From Membranipora membranacea (lineage: Eukaryota; Bryozoa; Gymnolaemata; Cheilostomatida; Membraniporidae), in NCBI GenBank assembly GCA_914767715.1, contig OU612071.1, forward strand, positions 19,900,948 through 19,960,947: a stretch of 60,000 nt of DNA, in the 5' to 3' direction. Each line of letters opens with the position of its first letter. Position 1 is the first letter of the stretch. The translations under genes were made by a program, and so were the position numbers. The notes below the pieces were generated by a model, which was not told the origin of the DNA, did not search any database, and saw only the letters and a program-made list of their open reading frames with translations. Shown here piece by piece: positions 48,401 to 59,587 of this stretch.

Positions 48401-51400
48401 TTGGATTCTGAAGGTTTGATTGCGCCACAGCGTTAGGGCTATTGGGAGTAGGTTTGTTCTTTACAAAAGTTTTCAAAATTTCTCTCAAATCTTATCCGTG
48501 TGTGTTGGCTCTAGGCTTGATATTTACAGACAGCCAGCCAGCTGTAATAAAACTATATTTTTAAATTTAATGATGAGGTGAGCCGCTCTCTTTTCGCAAA
48601 AAAGTATTGATCTTTGACCGGGTAGAGATGTGCAAAAAGTTAACATCTCACTTAAAAGTGCATTGTGGTGGGGTCAGATACCGCAAAGGCAAAATTTCTC
48701 TATTTTTGCTCTCTGATGAAAATAGTTGTGGTGTACTAAAGATAAAATTGAATTATCCTTAAAAGGAAAGTGTCATTTTTATTCGGTCATAGACTCTTTG
48801 TTTGTTTAAACAGATCATGAAGTTTTTAAATTTGTGAATCAGCATTGTTTGAGATAAGTTCAAAATGTTGGATGTCAGGCTTTGCACTCATGTTGAAGGC
48901 AAAGTCAGACCTCGCAGCTGATTTGATAAAAAAGACAAAGCTGACAACTTCTCAGGCTATATTCCTGAGTCTTTGATAACACCAACGTTTCACCCAATCA
49001 GTCAGCTTGGAGCAAAAAGTATCTAGGCACCTTCGTATATGAGAACTTCAAAGAATACTGTGTGTGTGTAGCCGCAAAAGTGGCCCTTTGACAACATGTT
49101 TGAGGTTATGCATCATAAGGATGTATCAGCAGATCGCAGAAAGAAACATTAAAAGCTATTATTCAGAGCTAAAACTTATAATAACTCCTGTTTTTAATAT
49201 CTTGTAATCAATTGTCTCCACCTCTCTCTCTATGACACAAAAAACCAATGGAAAGGCATCAAATCAATTCTAACTTTGTAAAGCTGTTAACATTCAGTAG
49301 CTCGGAAAATTTCCATCACTGTACAAATTTTTACGGATTCCCATGTAAATTGAGCCTTCCAAGATTTACCATTTTATTTGGTCAAGTTATTATTATAATC
49401 GTTAATATAATATATATATATATTACAGAGTTGGGGACGAGTACAGAGGTAGATGTATACGGACAGTTTGATAACGATAGGAAGATGTTTATAGATCAGG
49501 GCTGGCTTCTAGGAGAGACTGAGATACAGCTTAGGTTCTACAAGGATCCTATACACATGTTCAAGGTTATATAACATGTAGAACAAGTATGATAAAGTTT
49601 ACATGTATTCAGTAATGCTTTCCCCCACTGCTAAGCCACAGCATTTTTTAGTGCAAGGGGTGCAAACACTAAGGCAGGCAAACTGAGTCGAACTTACTCT
49701 TGAGAAGATGGTTGTCATATTGGATTAGCCTGGGATTTGGCCCAAATATTTAGGGCCTGGTCTGTTTTCTCTGGTAATTGAATAGTTCACTGTGGTGGTA
49801 GATACTTTTTGTACTTTATCTACTTCCTGATACCAAGGCTACCATAGGATGTGTCCTCCTTGGTAGTCTTGTAGTCAAGGAGGGGGAGGGGGTTGATATT
49901 GCATTGAACTGTCAATTTTTGCATTGGGGCAGTATAATCTTTTCTGATCTAATGATAAATTTCATGGTATGGTACGCGATGAGGAATGATGTTTTCTCGG
50001 CAAATGCATTCTTTGTCTGCCAATGTTGTACTTGTGATTTTAATTCAATTGCTTTAATTTTTATTTCTTTATTTGATTAGAAGCAGCACAGACACAGATC
50101 ATACAGAGTGAAATGCTCTACAGTAAATCTGCTTCATCTCGACCTGAGCTGTGCTGACGCCAGGCTAACTAATGCTGCAGATCAGTACTTTGATAATACT
50201 GTACACGCTAGTAATCCTCTCATTAGAGTGACGGTAAGTCATACTGTCACAGACATTGATATTACACTGTATATAAGCATGTTCATCTCTGATAGTTAGA
50301 GTCAAATTAATCAAGTACTAAAAATGCTCTCTCCAAACTATATTTTGACCACGGGCTGTAACATCAAATTACGTTACGCTACACAAACATGTTTATGGTC
50401 TGTCATTCAGAGATATACATATAATAGTATATCACATGATCGATGAAGTTGTGCCACTGGGTCTTCTGGTTTTTACAGAGCAATACAATAATTTTTTCTG
50501 AAATCATCGAGGGTTGCATTTAATTTTAGAAATGGCACATAGTGTCCAACATGGGCGTCAGAAAGATTTAGCAAGGGGTGCTCCTTTTAGCTGTGGAGTA
50601 GTTAGTGGCATGTGTAAGCGGGAAGGGTGCGGGAGGGGCGCCCAAGCGCCCCCCTGCCGACGGAAATTTTTTGAAATTCGAGACCCAAAAAGAGACATTC
50701 TGGTATATACCAGCCAACTTTTATGGATGAGCAACACCAAGCATGATACCAAAAATATTTAACAGCAACAGCCTCTTGCCCGGGCCCCGATTGAAAGTTC
50801 TAGCGATAAAAGAAAACATTGAGTTCCAATTGTAAAAAAAAAAATTTTAAACCCCCCAAGGGGTGCTCACTTGAGCACCTTGAGCACCCCTTCTGAAGCC
50901 CATGGTGTCCAATGAACTAGTATGAGGCCTTCCCTAATCTCCATGTAGTAATTCTCTAGTCTTTATTGATCTGTCAGGAGTTGTTCCTTCTCTGACATTA
51001 AGGAGACAACTTCTTACACTAAAATTAAGTTTCGTACCTTTTGTGGGCAGGGAGATATTTTTAAGCAAAAACATATTTAACAAGGGAGCTGATAGGCAAA
51101 TTATGTCTAATTTAATATTTGATGGTAAAATATGATTATCCATGGAGACAGATTGGCTGTCGGACAATCCACATTATTAATTGATATCATGACAAGCTGA
51201 TAGTGGTAGCATATTCCCATCTACCATTAACCCTGGCACTGAGCACTTAACTAGGATGTCATGGATTGTTGGCTAGTTTCAGATGAGACAATTTTTCATT
51301 TTCATTATGACCTTGTAAACCATTGTATTTTGATTAAATTAGACTCTATTGATATTTTAAATGCTATGTGGACCAACTCAATAGTTGATTGATAGTTTGT

Positions 51401-54400
51401 TTTTTTGACAAAAGACAGATGGCTCGGTTATTTAGTTGTATTCTTTCCCTGCTCTGTACAATCAGTTAGTTTAAACAATAGTAGGGCAACATCATTTTGT
51501 TCTGATATTTCTATTTTTTAGTGTTTTGGACAGTACAGTAACAGGGAGCAGTCAGGCTGTGGTATGTCTGTAAGCGATACTGATTATGTAACTTATCAGC
51601 TCAGGACATACGAACATGACAGCCATGTAAGTTACAAGTATCAGCATTAAAGTGTCTAGGAAAGCGAAAAACAACCACTGTTTATATCGATGCTTTGCCA
51701 GTGCAATGAACAAAAAAAGTAAATTCTTTCTCACGAGGACATTATTGAATGATGTAACCTAATTTAAAGTGCGAAAATCCAGGGTCTAGGCTGCTCTACT
51801 TACACTAGAAATTATCAAAAAACAGTATTGGACGACGGTAGCACAGTCAAAGATATTTTAGTGTTTACCCGTGACAGGGGAGATAACATACTCTAGACTA
51901 GGATTTTCGCACTTTAAATTAGGTTACATCATTCAATAATGTACTTGTGCGAAAAAATTTACTTTTTTTTCTATTGCAATGGCAAAGCTTTGCTATGAAC
52001 ATTTGATTTTTTTTGCTTTCCTAGACACTTTAACATTGCTGTTATATAGTTATCTGAGAATATGAACGTAACATGCTTTACCTGACCGGTTATCAAGAAA
52101 GTATATTGTCATAAGCTACGGTTTCTATATCTTGAGGCAGCAGATTTTCCCATGTAGGCAGCTCAATACAGTAGGTTTGCTAGTCGCTAGTCTAAGTGCT
52201 CAGATAGAGGCAGTGGGAATTAATCACTAAACAATCGGCCACTCAAAGCTGATAATGTAATGTCGTTAACTCTTATTCCAGCCCTTTGGGAACTTAGACT
52301 ATCTAGGATCATAACTGTATGTATGATGTTGTGGAATTGGAATCATGTAATTATGTGCCAAACTAGTAGTAGCTACATTTTTACAAACAGGGTCTGAAAA
52401 ATGCTGTACACAGCGACTGAGGTTTCTTTAGGATATGGTGTTAAAGAACCTGTTAAGCATTACCTTGCCTTGAAATTAACCAGGAAATGCGTTCTTCTAA
52501 AAATAAGGCCATACAAAACATTCCACAGTATTCTCAAGAAGGATTTCATGTATGTGTAACACTATACTTCCTCTGTAGCTCCGCAAGTGCTCATGGCAGA
52601 ACTCTGAATGGGTATGATGTTTATATTGTACACCTAACTAATCACCCAATGGTGTGATGATATTAACTTAGCATCTACAGTTTTATCCTTTTATATTGAG
52701 CGACTCTTTTTGAAGTTGGTCAGGGCAATGCGATTCCGAGATGCTGTAATAAATATTTAGGAGAAATTGACTTTAATGGATTTCACTTTGAACTTGTCAG
52801 GATTTGGTGGCATTCCGTTGTTAACCGTTTTCTGCCGTCAACAGCTACTGAGTTTATATTCGGGATAAAGTACTTTGCCTGATGCCGAGTTGACCACAGG
52901 GGTTTTTCTTCATATGCTTTGCTTTGATAGCCTGACAGCACTTGTTGTAGCACTGGATCCGGATTATTACTATATATATTTTTATTTTGTTTGAGTGGAT
53001 TATATCTCCCCGTTTTCACAGTTTGAAGTTATTGCTGTGCAAACATCCAAAAGATTTGGCACCATACTGGGTACTCATTTTCAGTCACATAATCTTGTTT
53101 CCTTCCGACTGCTGCTTTGAATTATTGCTTGTGTGAAAAACTATTTTGTCTGCAGGGAAATAAGTCAGCCTCAAAAACACCCTGACAATAATTGAACAAC
53201 CAAGATAAGCCTGTAGGCATCTTACGTCACACTCTGTCTGCAATTTTTGCAAACAGCTGATGGTTTAGGGTAAATACTGCTTTAGCTGACAGACGTAGTT
53301 CGTTTCCAGTCTTTTTGAGATGCCGCTCATCATTTGCCAACAACAGACAACCTCCCGACTCTGTGTTGCATATGTCCCAAGTACACAGGTATCATGATTT
53401 GGGCGATATACTATCAGTCATAAGAAGGTGGGGTACCATTACAGCCTGCTGTCATACCAACAATTGAGGAATCTCTGCCAGGCTTTTCCTTTATGCTGAG
53501 CACTTCTTATGTTTATTATTGACAGGGTATTAAGATAGACTTTTTCAGTGATGATGAGGAGACCCCAGTACACATAGGATACTGTAATATACTACCTGTA
53601 CATCTAGATAAGGACTGCGGTAAAGTAGTGTTCTCTATAAACGGTCCGCATACATTCCCAGTCGGACAAGTCACAGGTATGTCACTACAACTGCCACTTG
53701 GTGGGGAGGGGGATAAGAACTTTGCATATGTGCAAACCATTCAGGTAAGGTTTGTTATCTTTGCTGACTCTTTCTCTCAGACTGAGCTAATTCAAATGTG
53801 CTGGAGTTCATAACTGAAAAGTTACCGAACCCGCACTGAGAAAGAATTAGCTTCTGTAGGAGAAATGTGAATAGGTCACTGAACTGCAGAGTCTCATATC
53901 TGAGAGTTGATCTGCTACTGGGTGGGAGGGAGATTGGCGCTTTAGAATTGAGTTGACGGTTGGAATAAAAGACTATGTTGACCTTGAGTATTTGATACTT
54001 GCAACACTTCATTTCTACCATGTTGGACCCATAGGCTAGCTTAGGGTGTAACTTGCAACCCTGCACATGATATCAACACAGAAAATTGATTGACTCATAT
54101 ATCAAAATCTAAGGGTGGTCACATATCAAGTTTGATTGAGTCAGCCTGTATAACAACCTACTCTGAGCCCCCAAAACTATTGAAGCTCTGATTGACTAGC
54201 TAGCTCTATACTGGCCAACAATGAATCCACATGTAACGTCACAAGACTGTATGTTTGTTTGCTTATAAATAGTGAGATATGTGGTAGTGAAGCCATGTTT
54301 TGGACTGAAATGTGAGCTATCTACGAGCTATACTCGGTACTGGCGTGAGAGACCGGCTCTAGATATCGGACACCGCGGTGTGGGAGATACTCACAATGAA

Positions 54401-57400
54401 GACTTCAACAACCTGTCCGCTGAGTAAGTCTTATTCTGACAAGTCATTGACTTATAGGCTTGATACTGCGGCAAGTCATTATGCGAAAGCGGACATGTGC
54501 TGTGGAAAGATTATTGATGATTAATAATCAGTGTAAAATCCCATACATAGTTGTGAGTGACTGTTATGGGAATTTCCGTTGATTATTAATAACCACTTTT
54601 CTTTCCGTTGCAATGGCGTCTTTTCCCTATTCTAAGCAGGGTAATTTGGCTGTAGTTTCCCAACAAGAAGCCCAAGTTCTCAGCAATAAACTGTTAAAAT
54701 TTAGCAATATGAGTGCAGGATCTGGGATCTGCATGAGATATCCCCTGCAAAAAAACCATGACTTTGAACACATACTTTGTATGCTTAAGTTGCTTCCAAA
54801 GATTTAATCGGTTGGGTTTATATCATAGATTGTTACTAGGTACTTGTCGGTGCCACGGCACACTGAATGTGGCTTGTTTTTAATTGGATGACACACGTTT
54901 ATGAGATCAATAGGTCAGATTATAAGCTATCCCACAACCCAATTTTCTAAAAATTCAGGGTAACGAAGTCAATGATAAACTATGAAAGTTTTTTTTATGA
55001 GAGCTGACTGGGATTTCCGAGGAGAAAAGGCTTTATGGGAACATATTATATCTGACTTATTAATTAAATACTTATTAGTTACAACTATCACATTTGTAAT
55101 GGTCAATGCGTTACTATTTACTACTTTTGTTAGGAGATTACACAGCTGTTTAGTATTTTTACTCTGCAGTATCTATGTTTCCCCACATCCTGTCTTGTTT
55201 ACTTATTTTAAACTTTAAATTAGTTGCGCCAATTCCTCAGTCAGCCCCTTTGGTTAGCTTGCAACTCAACACTTTGATTGAAGCCTTGTTTCCATATTTT
55301 TGAATCAGCAAAGATGTGCGGGTCGGTGCTAACGGCCCCATGTTTTATTGCTATGATTCTTGTTACACTATTGCAGTGCGGGCTACAAGCATGAAAACAC
55401 AATTGGAGCATTGCAGAAAGCGGTTGAATCGGTAAGCCATGTAAGCTTTGCCGACGAGCTGCACGATGTAATCCATCTCTTAAATATATGCTTCATTTTA
55501 TACTGTGACCTTCATCCCTCATCAGGCAGCCAGTGCCTGGGTTCTCAGACTACAAAATTAGCTGATGTGGTAAAATGTTGACAAATTCCTCAGACTATAA
55601 AATTAGTTCATTTGAACATTGAAAAGATACTCAAGACTTCTAAGTGGCCAAAATTTGTGCTTCCGCAGATTGGATCTGTAGACACTACTGAGAGTTGCCC
55701 ATCTATTGGTGAGCTCAAAGCGTTCAGGCACTGGCTGTGATGTATTGCCTCAATCACCTAGCTGTTGTGTGTTGAGGTGTACAAAGGCCCCCCTACCCGC
55801 TATCAGTCAACAATATTGCACTGCTTACTACTTGTGTAAAAAAAGAGTTTTTGTATGTTTTGGCTCAGTTTGATTTCTGATTAACTATGGGACTTTGACT
55901 CGAATCCCACTGCAGTCCGTCTTCTACTGGGGAGTGGTTGGCCCCCAGGTGTGCTCCGACCTGCCTGAAAACAGAGAGCAAACAGAGAGCAAACTGACGC
56001 AGTAATTGCGGCCTCACCAATAAGGCATCAATATTTGGCCGCCCATGCCTCAGGATGGGCGAGTGATAAGACAACCGATTTTAATTTTAATAACAAACAT
56101 TGTCACCATTCTGTTATGGGAATTGACTGGTTTGAAAATTTACTCGCTCAATTTGAAATAGTTCCTAATAAATAGTTGACAGTATTTTCGATATTTTAGT
56201 TTCAGTGCAGATCACGAAAAAATAAAAGAACACTTCATTGTTTTCGCGAGCCTAATTTGTCATGAGAAGACAACAGATTTTAAGTCGTAGGGATTTCTAA
56301 AGACACCGCATCAAGTTAATCAATGTATGAATTATTTGCCAATGTAACTGAGAACACTTCTATTGAATAGAATTGACGTGGTAGCTATTGCTTTTATTGC
56401 TTTCTTTTTTTAAATACATTTTCATTTGATTAGAATTCAACATAAAGTATATCTATGCATTTTGAGTTTCCAAAATTACTATCTTAGGGGGATAGTTTAA
56501 TATTTTTGAAAAAATTTCAATTATATTTTTAATGGGCTTTCAGCTTAGGGTCAATGAACATATGTTAAAATTGATGTTGTGGTATTCTGGTAATGATAAA
56601 ACAATACTAGGTACCTTCCCCACTTCATGCACAGACAATATGACACTATTGTTTTCCAGGACCTTTCTTTATATTTTGTGAATGATAACTAGGTTGTTTT
56701 GCTACAATATCTTTAATTTAATTAATTTTGTTCGTATTTTAACAGGGAGCTGATTTTGTGGAGATTGATGTACATTTGAGTAGAGATAAGGTGCCTGTAG
56801 TCTGGCACGACTTCAATGTGACCATACTACTACGTAAGAAACAGAGAGGTATGTCAATAAATTAAAATATAGCAAGTTTTTTGATCAGGCCTCAAAGCTC
56901 AAACTCCAAGTAGATGATCTCGACAGCCTTATGACTAAGCGTACCAAAACACTTGCCCTCCGATATATCCACGATGACCACTTTATGAACAACTTTCTTG
57001 CTAAATGCCCCTCAGGCAGGTATCGAACAATTAAACACAGAAGTGCCCTTGGTAAAGACTGTTTTTTAAGGCATGCTATCCATATTTTAAATGATATTTT
57101 CTTTTAATCATCCATCAGTGTTTAAACTTATTTTTCCTTGTATGTACTGGCTCCTTTTCAGTATGAACACCCTTATCTCGCAACATATTATTTTATGTTA
57201 GTGATAGAATACAATCAATCAATCAATCAATAATAATATTTCTGCGTAAAAAACAGTAATGTCAATAAAGCATAATAAATAATTTATATTATAATAAATC
57301 ATTATACTATTGTATAAAAACAGAGCGCTATGTGTTTGTGGATAAAATATAATATAGTATTTGATTATATTGCTGGGTAACATATGCTGATTACAGCAAG

Positions 57401-59587
57401 GCCAACCTTGTATGCACAACTATGTCCTTGATCAGAAGGATGACTGCACCCTTTGAGGTTCTGCCAGTAACTGTTCGAATACATTTGTTAGTTTCGTTGT
57501 TTTGCTTATACATTGCTCCTGCCGTGTGAGATGTGATCAATGCCGCTGAGCCATATTCTATCATTCCCTGAATTTGTTATTTGAGCAATTTTTTCACTAT
57601 TCATTATTTCAGGCCAGCACAAGATACATCACATCCCTGTAAAAGAGCTGACTTTCTCTCATCTTCAGGATCTGAGAGTTAACTACGTAAAACCTGATGT
57701 AGTAGGGGAGCAACACGATGACTCCCTTCCTGATGTAGAATTCAAGTAAGAAACCTAAGCTACTCTGGTCTCAAGTATAAATGCTTTATATCTTAAATCA
57801 AAGCATGCATTATTAGATTTTCCATCTTATAAACTTATAAGCTTATAAACTAAAATCTAGATCTGTGACTTTTCATGAATCTGAAGCTGCCCTCCCCCCT
57901 TCAAACCATGTGTGTAACAGATTGATGTAAAGTCATCATTGTACTATGTTCACTTGTAAAGACAAAATGGATTTTGGCCCTTTTTTCTCTAAATGTGACA
58001 CTGTGTTTCATTCTACATGATGAATATTTTACCTGTAGATTTTGGACTAACGATCACTGAATGAGTTTGAGGCTGCAAAATACTGACATAAATATGAATG
58101 CTTGAATTGTTTCCATATCAATATAATTGCAAGTGCTTAGACAGTAGTGTCGTATAAAAATGACACAGTTTTTATATATATGGCTAATTAGTATTATTCC
58201 TGTACACTATAGTGAGACTATTGCCCCGTTCCCCTCACTGGAGCAATCTCTGAACCAGGTAGATGATCATCTAGGCTTCTTCATTGAGCTCAAATATCCA
58301 CAAGATATGTTTGTAAGTATACACTCCCTCAGAGGTGCAACTAGCAGCCAACCTCAATCACTGGATTTTGTCTAGTTTACTCAAATTTTGTGGCCTGTTA
58401 CTTAATGTAACATTACCTTTGTCCAATTGGAGCAAGTCTGATGCAATTGCTATGGCTATTTTGGCAATTACGAATCGAAATAGTTTTACAAGCTGTGAAG
58501 AAAGGTTTTAAAGTGAATATCAGTAGACAATCGATTAAACCTTTTTTGAGAGATGGTAAGTGACAGTTGTAACTAGTCTCTCTACTCTTTTGTCCTTTTC
58601 ACTGTGAGATTCTCATATCTACCATTTGAGAAGGAGACAAGAGAAAATAGAGTTATGTTACCTCATTTCAAATCCAACCAAATCATTGACAGCCACATTG
58701 AATCTCAATATGAATCAACTACAAACACATGAATTTTCATGAGTTCAATATACTGGAATACAAAATTACTGACAAATCACCTTAAGAGAATTCAAAATTA
58801 TGAAGACGTTCCTTTATCGCTCTGTAAATCAATTCCTGAGGTAATACTCTCCTTATTCCAGGACGGTACTAAAGAAGATGGCATCGAGTCATACTTTGAG
58901 CGTAATGAGTTCCTTGACCCTATTCTCAAGGTCATATTTAAGGCTGCTGGAGAGAGGAGAATTATACTAGCTAGTTTTGACCCCGATATATGTATCATGT
59001 GAGTTAACCATAAATAACTCCACATCACACAAACAGATTTGCTAGTTTGAGCGTGTCGGGATAGCTGGTAGTAACATTTTATTATCAACCACTTCGGTTG
59101 GGAAATTGGTTGACAATGAAATGCTACTACCAGCTATCCCGACACCGTTTAAGCGCTTAAACTACAGATTTGTCAATATTTCAGAAGAATTCACAGAGAT
59201 GTTGCCAACATAAATGACACTTTAAGCTGATACGAAAGTGTATGAAAGTTTGTCTCTGAAGTCATATGTGAGCCTAAACTTTGTGTGTACATTTCATTCC
59301 CCTTCTGTTCAAATTACAATAGATACTGAGGCACATTTAAATTTTAACAGTGAGAAATAGATGCTACAGACTCTTCCGTACATATTCTCACATTAATTTT
59401 GTTTTGAAAGAATGGCTATTGAAATACCTTTTACCTGTATCCATTATACAGGGCCAGACTGAAGCAGAATAGATACCCAGTTATGATGTTAGTCTGGGAT
59501 AATGGTACAGAGGATCCTTATTGGCATGATACAAGAACTCATAAAGTCGATACAGCAATAGCTCTGGCTAAGTCTGCTAAATTCCTT
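45453..59587 (+). CDS. GPCPD1: GPCPD1-like glycerophosphocholine phosphodiesterase, N-terminal part (3' end outside window)
   Basis: Exons: 45453-45482 (ATG), 46969-47087, 47969-48135, 49429-49565, 50081-50233, 51522-51626, 53526-53676, 54273-54423, 55377-55431, 56746-56848, 57613-57745, 58213-58312, 58862-58998, 59452-59587. They sum to 559 codons in one frame. Residues about 1-110 are a CBM20 carbohydrate-binding domain (VGITGAHSALGEWDPKK). A linker carries GWLLGETEIQLRF, as in animal GPCPD1. A GDPD barrel starts at about residue 315 with the catalytic motifs GHRG (about 320), ENT (about 346), EIDVH (about 368) and VVWHD, then IELKYP and ASFDPDICIM. In the known family these enzymes hydrolyse glycerophosphocholine to glycerol-3-phosphate and choline, with a metal ion held by the Glu/Asp residues. 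No signal peptide is seen, so the enzyme is probably cytosolic. About 110 residues should follow beyond 60000; the segment 59588-60000 holds no exon that joins in frame. Confidence 0.92.
45512..45692. mobile_element. MITE, 'attatcatgtgtatctctga' family copy 2
   Basis: The left end attatcatgtgtatctctga is mirrored by the right end gagatatacatccaatag. It starts about 31 nt after the 5' splice site of the first coding exon. Confidence 0.6.
47071..47125 (+). repeat. 19-bp minisatellite duplicating a 5' splice site
   Basis: The exon end aagtctatacatgatag at 47071-47087 is followed by two full copies of gtaagtctatacatgatag (47088-47106, 47107-47125), then gtaagctt. Three identical donor contexts (atgatag then gtaag) therefore stand 19 nt apart. 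Only the first keeps the frame with the next exon; using the second or third would add 19 or 38 nt. Confidence 0.9.
48155..48260. mobile_element. Foldback MITE, diverged 'gggatagctggtag' family
   Basis: The left arm gttgctcgggttgattgttg with tagcat pairs with the right arm atgctactaccat and aacccgggcaac. It begins about 20-30 nt after the 5' splice site at 48136. Confidence 0.6.
50258..50440. mobile_element. MITE, 'attatcatgtgtatctctga' family copy 3 (diverged)
   Basis: The left end tgttcatctctgatagttag and right end cagagatatacatataatag are mirror images and match copy 2. It starts about 27 nt after the 5' splice site at 50234. Confidence 0.55.
50542..50912. mobile_element. hAT-like non-autonomous element with 8-bp target duplication
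   Basis: The element body is 50550-50904 (355 bp). Left CATGGGCGTCAGAA and right TTCTGAAGCCCATG are inverted repeats with one mismatch. A second internal pair (aaggggtgctc, gagcacccctt) lies inside them. GTGTCCAA stands directly on both sides (50542-50549, 50905-50912). The GC-rich body differs from the AT-rich intron and has no transposase frame. Confidence 0.85.
51195..51255. mobile_element. Fragment of the 'gggatagctggtag' foldback family
   Basis: The text agctgatagtggtagcat and gcacttaactag matches the arms of the family copies at 18105 and 59055. It is truncated and diverged. Intronic. Confidence 0.35.
51648..52033. mobile_element. Foldback element with TTAA at both ends, copy 2
   Basis: TTAA then AGTGTCTAGGAAAGC at the left mirrors GCTTTCCTAGACACT then TTAA at the right. 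The arms stay similar inward for about 130 bp (aacctaatttaaagtgcgaa versus ttcgcactttaaattaggtt). A TTAA target suggests a piggyBac-type mobiliser. It lies in an intron of the phosphodiesterase gene, just after a 5' splice site. Copy 1 is at 3825-4110. Confidence 0.75.
52783..53019 (-). pseudogene. Coding-like relic in an intron, unidentified
   Basis: A 78-codon frame on the strand opposite the host gene has a protein-like composition (for example NPDPVLQQVLSGYQSKAYEE). The surrounding - strand sequence up to about 53500 is broken by stops. It could be a transposon remnant or chance. No family is named. Confidence 0.2.
55855..55990 (+). mobile_element. SINE-like repeat, second family
   Basis: The B-box-like tttgactcgaatcccactgc is followed by tctactggggagtg, cccaggtgtgctccgacctg and cctgaaaacagagagc, parallel to the copies at 21166 and 21937. 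It holds a 13-bp internal duplication (aacagagagcaaa). Intronic. Confidence 0.5.
56883..57235 (+). mobile_element. 5'-truncated LINE relic (3' end of a non-LTR retrotransposon)
   Basis: A 74-codon frame (56883-57107, TAA) ends with SALGKDCFLRHAIHILNDIF, which resembles the C-terminal end of non-LTR retrotransposon reverse-transcriptase polyproteins of the CR1/L2/Jockey type. About 100 bp of 3' UTR and an (AATC)n tail (aatcaatcaatcaatcaa near 57212-57230) follow, as is common for these elements. It lies in an intron, in the same strand as the host gene. The catalytic domains are absent, so it is dead. Confidence 0.6.
59055..59165. mobile_element. Foldback MITE, 'gggatagctggtag' family, best copy
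   Basis: The left arm gtgtcgggatagctggtag is the exact reverse complement of the right arm ctaccagctatcccgacac. The inner arms (aacattttattatcaacca, tggttgacaatgaaatgct) pair with few mismatches. It lies in an intron, about 60 nt after the 5' splice site at 58999. Confidence 0.8.

Noticed and set aside
53677-53743. Extension of the phosphodiesterase exon to a second donor at 53744
   Set aside because: The longer exon is open, but it ends in phase 0 while the next exon needs phase 1. The donor at 53677 restores the family-like GQVTVRYVVVKP.
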